The notes under the pieces are model-generated. The model did no database searches. It had not been told where the DNA came from and was given only the letters and a program-made list of their open reading frames with translations. A stretch of 64,000 bases of DNA from CAVVYV01 sp963818205. Its GTDB lineage: Bacteria; Actinomycetota; Thermoleophilia; Solirubrobacterales; 70-9. The position numbers and the translations under genes are program-made. The stretch spans positions 186,001-250,000 of the forward strand of contig CAWFRG010000001.1 in assembly GCA_963818205.1 (NCBI GenBank), read 5' to 3'. Position 1 is the stretch's first letter. Each line of letters opens with the position of its first letter. Below are positions 8,983 to 17,188 of the stretch, one piece after another.

Positions 8983-10434
8983 GTGCAGGTCGAGGTGATC
9001 GATAGGCCGCTGGCGGAGATCGAGTCCGATCTCCTCGCCGTGATGCTGTTCGAGGGGGAGGAGCTTCCCGAGCCGCTCGCCGGAGCGCCGGGCGCGGCGG
9101 ACGCCAAGGGCGGCTACCGGAAGACGGCGCTGCTGTATCCCGAGAGGCCGGGCCGGGCCCTGGTGGTTGGGCTCGGAGACCGCGACGAGTTCGAGCCCGA
9201 GCGCGCCAGGGTGGCGGCCGCCCTTGCCGCCAAGCAGGCCTCCTCGCTGCAGGCCTCCTCGCTGGCGCTGGCGGCGCCCGACTCGGACGAGGGCAAGGCG
9301 GTCGCCGCGGCCCTGGTCGAGGGCGCGATCCTCGCCTCCTACCGCTTCGATCGGTTCAAGAGCAAGACCGAGGACGACGAGGACGACGGGGACGACGGAG
9401 GCAAGCGCCTCGAATCGATCTCGCTGGTGGGCGACCCCGAGCTCGGCGAGTCGGTCGAGGCCGCCCGGGTGACCGCCGAGGCCGCGAACCGGGCCCGCGA
9501 GCTCCAGGACCTGCCGGCGAACGTGCTCACTCCCACCTACCTGGCGGACCGCGCCAGGGCGCTGGCGGAGGAGCACGACTCGCTCTCCTACGAGGTCCTC
9601 GGCCGCGAGGAGATCGCGGAGATGGGCATGGGTGGACTGGTGGCGGTCTCCCAGGGGACCGCCGAGGAGCCGAAGCTGATCGTGCTCCGCTACCGGGCTG
9701 ACGCGGACGGGGAGACCATAGGGCTGGTCGGCAAGGGCGTCACCTTCGACACCGGAGGCATCTCGATCAAGCCCGCCGGCTCGATGCAGGAGATGAAGAT
9801 GGACATGTCGGGGGCCGCAGCGGTGCTCGAGGCGGTGGCGGCGATCGCCGAGCTCGAGCTGCCGGTGAAGCTGCTGGCGGTGATCCCGGCGACCGAGAAC
9901 ATGCCAAGCGGCACCGCGGTGAAGCCCGGGGACATCATCACCCAGCTGAACGGGAAGACGGTCGAGGTCAACAACACCGACGCCGAGGGCAGGCTGATCC
10001 TCGCCGACGCCCTCGCCTACTCCGTCCAGCAGGGGGCCGACCGGGTGGTCGATCTCGCCACCCTGACCGGGGCGGTGCTGGTCGCGCTCGGCTCGACCTA
10101 CGCGGCGCTGATCTCCAACGACGACGAGTGGGCCGAGCGAGTCGAGGCCGCTGCCGAGCGGACCGGCGAGCTGGCCTGGCGCCTGCCGCTGCACCCCGAG
10201 TACAAGGAGCTGACCAAGGGCACCGCCGCCGACCTCACAAACGCCTCGGCGAAGCGGAAGGCCGGGACGATCTACGCCGGCTCCTTCCTCGAGGAATTCG
10301 TCGACGAGCGGCCCTGGGTCCACCTCGACATCGCCGGCACCGCCTGGGACGTCGGCCGCGAGTACGTCGGCAAGGGCCCGACCGGGCTACGGCGTGCGGC
10401 TGCTGGTCGAGCTGCGCGCGAAGTCTCGACCTAG
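8983..10434 (+). CDS. pepA: Leucyl aminopeptidase (M17 family)
   Basis: Cytosolic metallo-exopeptidase of about 483 residues. The metal and active-site motifs VGKGVTFDTGGISIKPA, MKMDMSGAAAVL and NTDAEGRLILADAL are intact. The last 16 residues as read do not look like the family. Removing a G near 10385 and adding a base near 10415 restores GYGVRLLVEL followed by AREVST at the same stop, so a compensating pair of indels is likely. An acidic DDEDDGDDGG loop sits near residue 130, between the N-terminal domain and the catalytic core. The stop overlaps the converging gene by 4 bp. Confidence 0.93.
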   Translation: MQVEVIDRPLAEIESDLLAVMLFEGEELPEPLAGAPGAADAKGGYRKTALLYPERPGRALVVGLGDRDEFEPERARVAAALAAKQASSLQASSLALAAPDSDEGKAVAAALVEGAILASYRFDRFKSKTEDDEDDGDDGGKRLESISLVGDPELGESVEAARVTAEAANRARELQDLPANVLTPTYLADRARALAEEHDSLSYEVLGREEIAEMGMGGLVAVSQGTAEEPKLIVLRYRADADGETIGLVGKGVTFDTGGISIKPAGSMQEMKMDMSGAAAVLEAVAAIAELELPVKLLAVIPATENMPSGTAVKPGDIITQLNGKTVEVNNTDAEGRLILADALAYSVQQGADRVVDLATLTGAVLVALGSTYAALISNDDEWAERVEAAAERTGELAWRLPLHPEYKELTKGTAADLTNASAKRKAGTIYAGSFLEEFVDERPWVHLDIAGTAWDVGREYVGKGPTGLRRAAAGRAAREVST

Positions 10435-10856
10435 ACGGCAAGCAGCCGCAGCAGGCGCCGGGCGAGGGCGCCGTCGCCCTCGATCCGGACCCTGCCGCTC
10501 GCCAGCCGGCGAAGCCCCCGCCGGCCGCGCGCCTGGCGCGGATCGGGAAGCCCGCCGAAGCGTCCGCCCAGGGTCGGCACCGTCGCCATGTGGATGATGT
10601 CCGGCAGCCGCCCCGCCACCACCAGGTCGGGCTTGCGCAGATCGCCGTCCTCGATCACCACCGTCCGCGGCCGGAAGGAGATCCGCAGCGGCGAGAACTC
10701 CTCCGCGAAGCGGAAGACGACCCGGCCGCGCATCTCCGATGCGAGGCCGGGCTCGCGCGCGACCCCGCGCTCGATCAGCCCGAGGATGCTGGGAGCGACC
10801 CCGTCCTCGACCATCCTTCCGAGGCGCACTTTCGGCCTGCCGTTGGCGGAGCCCAT
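10431..10856 (-). CDS. SCP2-like hypothetical protein
   Basis: A 141-residue soluble protein with no signal peptide. The alternating pattern VVFRFAEEFSPLRISFRP, then VVIEDGDLRKPDLVVAGRL and a terminal GRVRIEGDGALARRLLRLL resembles sterol-carrier-protein-2-like lipid-binding domains, in which the last helix closes a hydrophobic cavity. The middle (GGLPDPRQARGRRGL) is atypically arginine-rich. The function is not known. It converges with pepA and is followed in the same direction by nothing obvious. The assignment rests on pattern resemblance only. Confidence 0.55.
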   Translation of the reverse strand: MGSANGRPKVRLGRMVEDGVAPSILGLIERGVAREPGLASEMRGRVVFRFAEEFSPLRISFRPRTVVIEDGDLRKPDLVVAGRLPDIIHMATVPTLGGRFGGLPDPRQARGRRGLRRLASGRVRIEGDGALARRLLRLLAV

Positions 10857-10892
10857 CGGCCGATCCTAAGCTGCGGCCAAGCCGCGTCAGGT

Positions 10893-11445
10893 CTACCCGC
10901 CGATGATCAGACAGGTGCTGGTGCCGGTGGCGAGGAGCTTGCCGGTGTCGGCGGCGACCAGGCGTGCCTCGGCGGTGGCCTGTGTTCGCCCGCGGTGGAC
11001 GACCTCGGCCTCGCCCGCACCCGGCCGGTGTCGCGGGTGATCGGGCGGACGAACTTGACCTCGAGGGTCTGGCTCGTGTAGGCGACACCGGCTCGAGGGT
11101 GGTGTGAACGGCGCAGCCGAGCGCCGAGTCGAGCAGGGTCGAGGCGTAGCCGCCGTGGACGACGCCGATCGGGTTGTAGTGCTCCTCCCCGGGCTCGCCC
11201 TCGAAGACCGCCCTGCCCTCCTCCAGCTCGGCGATCGCATAGTTCATGACCACCGCGATCGGAGGCGGCGGCAGCTCCCCGGACCTGATCGCCTCCACGT
11301 AGTCGAGCCCGGAGAGCTCTCCCCGGCGGCCGCCGAGGCATCGGGTCCTGCCAGGTGATCGTCCTGCTGCGGGTGGTCTCGGGCGAGCGCTCGGCGAAGG
11401 CGATCGCCGATTCGACCGCCCTGCCGTCCGCCTCCGGCAGCGTCG
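10893..11445 (-). CDS. PaaI-family hotdog thioesterase, multiply frameshifted
   Basis: Acyl-CoA thioesterase of the hotdog fold. Pieces in three frames assemble into one protein: TRSRTITWQDPMP, then ELSGLDYVEAIRSGELPPPP, IGVVHGGYASTLLDSALG (the active-site helix), VAYTSQTLEVKFVRPITRDT and finally TQATAEARLVAADTGKLLA with the end CLIIGG. Frame changes lie near 11330, 11100 and 11020. Order, spacing and motifs are those of PaaI/YbgC-like thioesterases. It follows the short gene at 11453, beginning about where that one ends. Divergent HxlR regulation of the pair is likely, given the palindromes at 11623-11681. The exact start is unclear. Confidence 0.75.
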
Positions 11446-11452
11446 ACGGCGC

Positions 11453-11601
11453 TCAAGCGCGCTTCTCGCCTGCGGATGGGCGCCCGCTTGGGCGCCGGCT
11501 TTGGCTTCGCCCTCGGCGCCGGGTAGAGGAGGTCGGCGAGGATCTCCTCGGAGCTGATCTCGATCGGCTGCAAGCTTCAAACTGAAGGCTGGCTTTCTCA
11601 T
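11453..11601 (-). CDS. Short Pro/Lys-rich protein, probably frameshifted
   Basis: A start at 11601 is supported by the strong ribosome-binding site GGGAGGAACG just before ATG. The first ten codons read MRKPAFSLKL. Removing one base then gives QPIEISSEEILADLLYP and a lysine/proline-rich tail, and a second shift reaches a TGA at 11453. This would be a protein of about 49 residues in front of the thioesterase. It could instead be the N-terminus of the thioesterase itself if the frames were different in reality. No family is recognised. Confidence 0.4.
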
Positions 11602-11622
11602 CGTTCCTCCCTTCCGGAGGCT

Positions 11623-11681
11623 GGTTGCATCAAGCAACTGCATTGCGGCGACCCTAGCAGCGTAGGTTGCATCATGCAACC
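11623..11681. promoter_or_regulatory. Two HxlR operator-like palindromes, centres 42 bp apart
   Basis: Site 1 (11623-11639) reads GGTTGCATCAAGCAACT. Site 2 (11665-11681) reads GGTTGCATCATGCAACC, a perfect 8-bp inverted repeat around one base. Their centres are 42 bp apart, four helical turns, and they fill the space between the divergent HxlR gene and the short-gene/thioesterase unit. Two dimers could therefore bind on the same face of the DNA. Confidence 0.65.
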
Positions 11682-11683
11682 AA

Positions 11684-11700
11684 GTGTGAAAAGATCACAC
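11684..11700. promoter_or_regulatory. Inverted repeat GTGTGA-N5-TCACAC before the HxlR start
   Basis: Perfect 6-bp arms around AAAGA, ending 2 bp before the chosen GTG start of the HxlR gene. It resembles a CRP half-site arrangement but the spacer is 5 rather than 6 bp. It could equally form a hairpin that limits translation. Confidence 0.35.
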
Positions 11701-11702
11701 TC

Positions 11703-12188
11703 GTGCTTCGCAACGACTACGAAGGCCAGGTCTGCTCGATCGCGTCGGCCCTGGAGCTGGTCGGTGAGCGCTGGACGCTGCTCGTCATCCGCGAGGTGTT
11801 CAACGGACATCGTCGCTTCGGCCAGATGCAGGAGTCGCTTGGGGTGGCCCGCAACGTGCTCGCCACCCGCCTGCAGCGCCTGGTCGACGAGGACATCCTC
11901 GAGCGGCGTCCCTACAGCGAGCGCCCCGAGCGCTACGAGTACTTCCTCACCGAGAAGGGACTCGACCTCTGGCCGCTGATGATCTCGCTGATGCACTGGG
12001 GCGACAAGCACATGCCCTCCCCCGGTGGGCGGCCGATGATCGTCGTCCACAAGGGCGAGTGCGGCGGCGAGGTCAACGACCGGCGCGTCTGCACCCGCTG
12101 CGGCAAGGAGCTCGGAGTCCGCGAAGCCCGCGCGGTCGAAGGGCCGGGGATGACCGCGGCGCTCGAGGCGTTGAAGGCCGCGGCCTAG
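11703..12188 (+). CDS. HxlR-family winged-helix transcriptional regulator
   Basis: A 161-residue regulator with the HxlR pattern: CSIASALELVGERWTLLVIR, the recognition segment FGQMQESLGVARNVLATRLQ and the wing ILERRPYSERPERYEYFLT. The usual N-terminal cysteine is C9 counted from the GTG at 11703. An upstream ATG at 11667 lies inside the palindromic operator, so the GTG start is preferred. The C-terminal extension has C-x-x-C (VCTRCGKEL) and may bind metal. It probably regulates itself and the divergent thioesterase unit. Confidence 0.9.
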   Translation: MLRNDYEGQVCSIASALELVGERWTLLVIREVFNGHRRFGQMQESLGVARNVLATRLQRLVDEDILERRPYSERPERYEYFLTEKGLDLWPLMISLMHWGDKHMPSPGGRPMIVVHKGECGGEVNDRRVCTRCGKELGVREARAVEGPGMTAALEALKAAA

Positions 12189-12191
12189 CCT

Positions 12192-12297
12192 GATATCGAT
12201 CGATATCCGCGGCTGGGGCACGTGTTGACTCCCCGTGATATCCCCGGATATCCCCGTTCTCCGTGAGCGGCCTCATCGCCAGATATCGAGGGTTATC
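12192..12297 (+). promoter_or_regulatory. Promoter with three phased 16-bp palindromes (45-bp period)
   Basis: Three sites share the form GATATC-N4-(G/GT)TATC-like: GATATCGATCGATATC at 12192-12207, GATATCCCCGGATATC at 12237-12252, and GATATCGAGGGTTATC at 12282-12297. Their starts are exactly 45 bp apart. A TTGACT hexamer (12225-12230) and ATATCC (12248-12253), 17 bp apart, make a plausible promoter whose -10 box lies in the middle palindrome. The acyl-CoA dehydrogenase gene starts at 12327. Binding by a repressor at the central site would block transcription. Confidence 0.7.
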
Positions 12298-12326
12298 GGG
12301 GGCCGATCCTTAGACTGGCCGCCGGC

Positions 12327-13476
12327 ATGGACTTCGAGCTCAGCGACGAGCAGCGGCTGCTAAGGGACACCGTCCGCGACTTCGCCCGCCAGGAGGTCGC
12401 CCCGGTCGCCGAGGAGCTCGACCGGACCAAGGCCTTCCCCTACGAGCTGGTCGAGAAGATGGGCGAGCTCGGCCTGATGGGGATCCCGTTCCCCGAGCAG
12501 TACGGCGGCGGTGGCGCCGACACCCTCGCCTACGCGCTGGCGGTCGAGGAGCTGACCCGGGTCGATTCCTCGGTGGCGATCACGATGGCCGCCCACACCT
12601 CGCTCGGGACGATGCCGATCGCGCTCTGGGGCAGCGACGAGCAGAAGGACGACTGGCTCCCCGCCCTCTGCAGCGGGAAGAAGCTCGCCGCCTTCGGGCT
12701 CACCGAGCCCGAGGCGGGCTCGGACGCCGGCAACACCAAGACCCAGGCGAAGCTCGACGGCGGCGAGTGGGTGGTGAACGGGGCGAAGCAGTTCATCACC
12801 AACGCCGGCACCGAGATCTCGGGCTGCGTGACGATCACCGCGGTCACCGGCGCCGCAGCCAACGGGGACCGGGAGATCTCGAACCTGATCGTCCCCAACG
12901 GCACCCCCGGGTACGAGCCCGGCGAGCCCTACCGGAAGATGGGCTGGAACGCCTCCGACACCCGCCCGCTCATCTTCGAGGACTGCCGGGTGCCCGAGGG
13001 CAACCTGCTCGGCCGCCGCGGCGACGGCTTCAAGCAGTTCCTCCAGATCCTCGACGGCGGCCGGATCGGGGTCGCGGCGATGGGGGTCGGCCTCGCCCAG
13101 GGGGCGCTCGACGAGGCGATCTCATACGCGAAGGAGCGCCAGCGCCTTCGGCCAGCCGATCTCCAAGTTCCAGGCGATCCAGGCGAAGATCGCCGACATC
13201 TCCGCCCAGATCGAGGCGGCGCGGCTGCTCGTCTACCGGGCGGCGATCCTGAAGGAGCGGGGCGAGCCCTTCACCCTCACCGCCGCTCAGGCGAAGCTGA
13301 TCACCGGCCGGCTCGCGGTGCGGGCGACCGAGGAGGCGGTCCAGATCCACGGCGGCTACGGCTACATCGAGGAGTATCCGGTCTGCCGCTTCTACCGCGA
13401 CGCGAAGATCCTCACGATCGGCGAGGGCACCGACGAGGTCCAGCAGATGGTGATCGCCAGGCAGCTCGGCTGCTAA
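12327..13476 (+). CDS. Acyl-CoA dehydrogenase (short/branched-chain type), one frameshift
   Basis: Flavoprotein that desaturates an acyl-CoA and hands electrons to ETF. It begins MDFELSDEQRLLRDTVRDFA. The FAD/substrate motifs FGLTEPEAGSDAGNT and FITNAGTEISG are present. An extra C near 13148 breaks the frame. The next frame continues AFGQPISKFQAIQAKIAD, then IHGGYGYIEEYPVCRFYRD and the catalytic-glutamate region ILTIGEGTDEVQQMVIAR, ending at 13476 (about 383 residues). The pattern is that of butyryl-, isobutyryl- or isovaleryl-CoA dehydrogenases; I cannot choose among them. It is preceded by the three-palindrome promoter. Confidence 0.92.
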
Positions 13477-13482
13477 CAGCGC

Positions 13483-14247
13483 TCAGTCGATCAGGGCGCC
13501 GGCACTGATGTTGAGCGTTGCCGCTGTCATCGGACGAGCCCAATCCGATGCGGCGAAGACGGCGGCGTTCCCCACGTCCTCGAGCGTCGCGGCCCGGCCG
13601 AGTAGCGTCTCGGCCTCGATCATCTCCGTGATCTTCTCGGCTTCCTCGAAGTCATCGGGAAAAGTCTCCGGCACCCCACCGCTGGCGAGGGTGACCACCC
13701 GGATCCCGTGCGGTCCCAGCTCGACTGACAGCTGCCGCCGGATCGTCTCGATCGCATCGAAGGCGACCTGGGTTCCTCCGAGGTAGTAATCCCGCGACGG
13801 TCCGCTGCGCTCGCCGGGACCGCCGAAGGCGAGGATCACCCCCGACCCCTGCTTGATCATCTGGCGCGCGGCAGCCCCCGCCGTCAGGAACGTCGTCCGC
13901 GCCGCGGTCTCGACCGGCGCCATGAAGTCGTCGACGTCCATTTCGTGGAGCGGGATCCCGTGGGTGTGCGGGTGGGTGATCAGGTTGAAGGAGATGTCGA
14001 GACTGCCGGCCCGCTTTACCACGGCGTCGGCGTGCTCATCGATCGCCTTCCCGTCGAGCGCGTCGACCTCCGCGGTCTCGGCCTCACCTCCCGCGGCTGT
14101 GATCTCTTTGGCGACCCGATCGAGGTTCGCGAGCGTGCGTCCGGCGAGGAAGACGGTCGCACCCTCTCTGCCGAAGGCGCGCGCGACCGCACCGCCGATC
14201 GAACCCCCGCCTCCATAGACCACGGCGTTCTTGTTCTGCAGCAGCAT
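13483..14247 (-). CDS. SDR-family oxidoreductase lacking the usual YxxxK motif
   Basis: A 254-residue Rossmann-fold protein. The nucleotide motif is YGGGGSIGGAVARAF, and the C-terminal IRVVTLASGGVPET and GRAATLEDVGNAAVFAASD segments fit classical short-chain dehydrogenases. At the place of the active site it reads RDYYLGGTQVAFDA, with no lysine four residues after tyrosine. It may therefore be an atypical or inactive enzyme, or use a displaced tyrosine. It converges with the acyl-CoA dehydrogenase gene, separated by 6 bp. A perfect inverted repeat lies about 85 bp upstream. Confidence 0.82.
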   Translation of the reverse strand: MLLQNKNAVVYGGGGSIGGAVARAFGREGATVFLAGRTLANLDRVAKEITAAGGEAETAEVDALDGKAIDEHADAVVKRAGSLDISFNLITHPHTHGIPLHEMDVDDFMAPVETAARTTFLTAGAAARQMIKQGSGVILAFGGPGERSGPSRDYYLGGTQVAFDAIETIRRQLSVELGPHGIRVVTLASGGVPETFPDDFEEAEKITEMIEAETLLGRAATLEDVGNAAVFAASDWARPMTAATLNISAGALID

Positions 14248-14330
14248 TTTCGACCTCTCCTTGGTTTGGCGGCGCCGTTCGCCGCCTTCACGATCACGAC
14301 GAGCGAATCACCCAAATCGACGTTTCTGAG

Positions 14331-14347
14331 ATCGCGATTCGCGATCA
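14331..14347. promoter_or_regulatory. Palindrome GATCGCGA-T-TCGCGATC upstream of the SDR gene
   Basis: Perfect 8-bp arms around one base, extendable by two more pairs with one mismatch. It is located in the 270-bp gap between meaB and the SDR gene and is a candidate operator for the SDR. The rest of this gap shows no convincing gene. Confidence 0.45.
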
Positions 14348-14517
14348 CACAGCGCGCGGCGCTCAGTTCTCGGCACGGGACGCGGACCTCGGCGGAGTCG
14401 CGAGCGGCGAGCTCCCCGCGCGGCCCCGCCCCTCGCAGACCGCGACCCGTCCGATCTCGGTTCCAAGGCGGTCGAGCGACCCAGCCAGCGGGAGGCTCCT
14501 CCCGAGCGGGCAGCGTC

Positions 14518-15482
14518 TCAGCCATCGCGTCGCTCGAGGATCTCGGTCGCGGCGCTGGCGGGGTCGAGCTCCCGCCTCACCACCCTGTCGAGAAGCTCCG
14601 CAGTCCCGGGATCGTCGGCGACGCTCGCCTCCAGGCTCCGGCGCATTCGAGCGGCGGCGAGCTCCAGCACCTCGTTCCGGAGGTTCCGCGCCCGGCGCTC
14701 CTCCAGGGTTCCTTCGGCCTCGATGTGAGCGCGGTGCTCGGAGATCTTCTCCGCAAGCTCGGCGACGCCCTCGCCCTTGGCGGCCTCGGTGCGGACGATC
14801 GGCACCCGCCAGGTGCCCGACGGGCCGAGCGAAAGCACCCCGCGGATCTCGCGCACCATCGTGTCGGTCATCGGATGATCGGCCTTGTTGACGCAGATCA
14901 CGTCGGGGATCTCCATCACTCCCGCCTTCAGGGCCTGGATCGAGTCGCCGGAGCCGGGCTGCAATACCAGGACGACTGTGTCGCCGTGGTCGACGATGTC
15001 GATCTCGGCCTGGCCGACCCCGACCGTCTCGATGAAGACGTCGTCCTTGCCCGAGGCGTCCATCAGCAGGGCCGCCTGCAGGGTGGCCTCGGAGAGGCCC
15101 CCGAGCGCCCCCCGGCTCGCCATCGAGCGGATGAAGACGCCGGCGTCGAGGAAGTGGTCCGAGAGCCGGATCCGATCGCCGAGCAGAGCGCCGCGGGTGA
15201 AGGGGCTGGAGGGATCGATCGAGAGGACCGCGACCTGGCGGTCGGCCTTTCGCATCTCCGCGGTCAGCGCCCCGATCAGGGTGCTCTTCCCCACCCCGGG
15301 CGGGCCGGTGAGGCCGATGATCCGGGCGCGCCCGGTGTGCGGGTAGACCTCGCGGACCAGCTCCCAGCCGGCGGGCTCGTCGTTCTCGATCAGGCTGATC
15401 GCCTTCGCCAGCGCCCGCTTGTCGCCGGCCAGCAGCCGCTCGGCGAGGCTCGGCGTCGGACTTCTGGGCCGGCCTTCGCCAT
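14518..15482 (-). CDS. meaB: Methylmalonyl-CoA mutase-associated GTPase MeaB, one frameshift
   Basis: G3E-type P-loop GTPase that loads cobalamin into, and protects, methylmalonyl-CoA mutase. Walker A is GPPGVGKSTLIG; the family motifs VLSIDPSSPFTRGALLGDRI, ETVGVGQAEIDI and a VNKAD base motif are intact. The frame covering PSLAERLLAGDKRAL through the P-loop has no start codon. The ATG at 15482 (MAKAGPEV) is one base out, so an indel near 15455 is inferred. The total is about 321 residues, normal for the family. It is about 8 kb from the mutase large subunit rather than adjacent as is common. Confidence 0.92.
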
Positions 15483-15558
15483 CGCGGCCGGCAGTCTAGA
15501 AGGGGGGCTGGGCGAGCCTCGAACCGGCACCGCTCGCCTCCGAACCTAGAATCGCCGC

Positions 15559-16179
15559 GTGTTCAAGCTGCTCGGATTCCTCCGGCGCAACCGGATGCTC
15601 AACCTGCGCTACGCGCGGCTGCTCTGGCGCTACCTCTGGCGCCGCCTCCTCACCCCGGCGGGCTGGCGGTGGAGGACAAACGGTCCGGTCTTCTTCGGCG
15701 CAGACCTGCAGCTCCAGATCGGCAAGCGGGCCGAGGTGCACTTCGGATCGCTCTGCTGGATCGGCGACGGCACCAAGATCCGCTGCCACGAGGGGGTGGT
15801 CGAGATCGGCGCGAAGACGGTGATGGGCCAGGAGTGCACGATCTCGGCCTACAAGCGGGTGCGGATCGGCGAGCAGTGCGTGATCGCCGACCGGGCGATG
15901 TTCATCGACTTCGACCACGGCGCGACCGAGGTCGAGCGGCCGATCCGCCACCAGGGGATCTACAAGCGCGAGACGATCATCGGCTCCAATGTCTGGATCG
16001 GCTACAACGCCTGCTTCCTGCGGGGGGTCCGGGTCGGCGACAACTCGATCGTCGGCACCAACGCGGTGGTCACCAAGGACGTCCCCGCAAATGCGGTGGT
16101 CGGCGGAGTGCCGGCGAAGCTGATCCGGATGCGCGAGGCACCCGAGACCCTGAGCTGGCCCGATCCGGTCGAGCCTTAG
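15559..16179 (+). CDS. Hexapeptide-repeat acyltransferase (Rv3034c-like)
   Basis: A 206-residue left-handed beta-helix acyltransferase beginning at GTG. Isoleucine-patch repeats run from about residue 60 to 190. The segments IGAKTVMGQECTISAY, ADRAMFIDFDHG, RPIRHQGIYKRET and NVWIGYNACFLRGV include the substrate loop and catalytic histidine region. VVTKDVPANAVVGGVPAKLI is the typical C-terminal coil. The N-terminus is short and basic. From memory the closest match is the mycobacterial Rv3034c acetyltransferase of the methylglucose lipopolysaccharide locus, which fits the neighbouring glucan genes. Confidence 0.85.
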   Translation: MFKLLGFLRRNRMLNLRYARLLWRYLWRRLLTPAGWRWRTNGPVFFGADLQLQIGKRAEVHFGSLCWIGDGTKIRCHEGVVEIGAKTVMGQECTISAYKRVRIGEQCVIADRAMFIDFDHGATEVERPIRHQGIYKRETIIGSNVWIGYNACFLRGVRVGDNSIVGTNAVVTKDVPANAVVGGVPAKLIRMREAPETLSWPDPVEP

Positions 16180-16197
16180 AGCCTCGCCCCGGCCGCG

Positions 16198-16939
16198 TTG
16201 CTCGTAGCTGCGCTCGCCGCGCTCGCGATCCCCTCCTCGGCGCAGGCGCTGACCTTCAGCCCAGCTCCCACAGCCGCACCCACCAACACTCAGGCGGGGG
16301 CCAACAGTAACTTCAACATCGGGATCAACTTCGGCGAGTCGGCCGACCAGTTGAACGACTTGAGGATTGGCCTGCCGCCGGGGATGGTGGCCGATCCTAC
16401 CGCTGTCCCGCAGTGCACCGATGCCGACCTCCTCAGCGATGCCTGTGACCCGGCGGCCATCGTCGGCGCGCTCACTACAGGTGTCAGCGCGGTGGTGCTC
16501 ATCGTCCCGGTCCCTCTGACCCCGGTCAGGGGAGATCTCTACAACGTGGTGCCCCGGCCGGGCGAGCCGGCCCGCTTTGGAGCCGCTTCCGCCCGAACGG
16601 TCGGATCGGCGCACGCGACCTCGCCGCTGCTCACCTAGCCGTCACGGCCCGGTGCTCGAGGGCCTCGGCGCCGACCTCGGCCCGACTCTCGGCGCTCTCG
16701 CTCAACTGCGGTGATCCAACGTCCCACCTTCGCCGGCCACCGCCGACGCCACCCTCGAGCTCAGCCTGCCCGATCCAGGTCACGGCGATGACCGTGAACC
16801 TTTTCGGCGAGGTCGCCGGCCAACCGTTCGCCCGAAATCCCACCTCGTGCGGGCCCAAGAGAGCGAGGCCAGCGCCGCGAAGAAGAAGCACAAGAAGAAG
16901 GCCTGCAAGAAGAAAAAGAGGAAGCGGAAGAAGCGGTAG
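16198..16939 (+). pseudogene. Collapsed secreted protein (YNVVPRPGEPARFG family)
   Basis: An N-terminus with signal peptide (ALAALAIPSSAQA) is followed by FNIGINFGESADQLNDLRIG, LPPGMVADPTAVPQCTDADL and GDLYNVVPRPGEPARFG. I recognise these from large secreted proteins of Solirubrobacterales, usually several hundred residues long. After about residue 125 the frame is lost. Only scraps follow, including NPTSCG and a lysine-rich tail (KKKHKKKACKKKKRKRKKR) ending at 16939, in other frames. The middle of the protein is missing, so this is a remnant rather than a simple sequencing error. The start used is TTG and is uncertain. Confidence 0.65.
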
Positions 16940-17188
16940 CTAGAGCCGCTTGCCCGAGGCGAACAGGGCGGCGCCGCCGAGGCCGAGCAGCCCGCCCAGC
17001 ACCCAGAAGAGCAGCCGCCCGCTGCTGGCTGCGGCCACAACCAGCGCGAGGCCGACCACAATCAGCGGCAGGCCGAATGAGATCGGCACGCTGACATTCA
17101 GTCCGGGCCCGAAGCTGGGCGCCCGGCGCTTCCCGGCCTTCTCCTTCGACGGATAGACCTCGCGGCGCCCCTCGTCGAGCCTCGCCAT
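16940..17188 (-). CDS. Small two-helix membrane protein
   Basis: An 82-residue protein with a basic cytoplasmic N-terminus (about 30 residues) and two hydrophobic segments, LPLIVVGLALVVAAAS and LLFWVLGGLLGLGGAALFA, separated by a short GRL turn. Its ATG shares one base with the stop of the glycosyltransferase gene (TGATG), so it is translationally coupled to that gene. No family is recognised. Coupling suggests a role with the glucan pathway, perhaps as a membrane anchor, but that is inference. Confidence 0.7.
   Translation of the reverse strand: MARLDEGRREVYPSKEKAGKRRAPSFGPGLNVSVPISFGLPLIVVGLALVVAAASSGRLLFWVLGGLLGLGGAALFASGKRL

Noticed and set aside
8884..10323. 479-codon minus-strand frame opposite pepA
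   Set aside because: Antisense shadow; pepA carries complete M17 catalytic motifs on the plus strand.
14350..14525. Open frame starting at ATG 14525 on the minus strand, overlapping the meaB stop
   Set aside because: It is arginine/proline-rich in its first half, runs through the palindrome at 14331 and into the SDR gene, and has no family resemblance; it looks like a GC-rich shadow frame.
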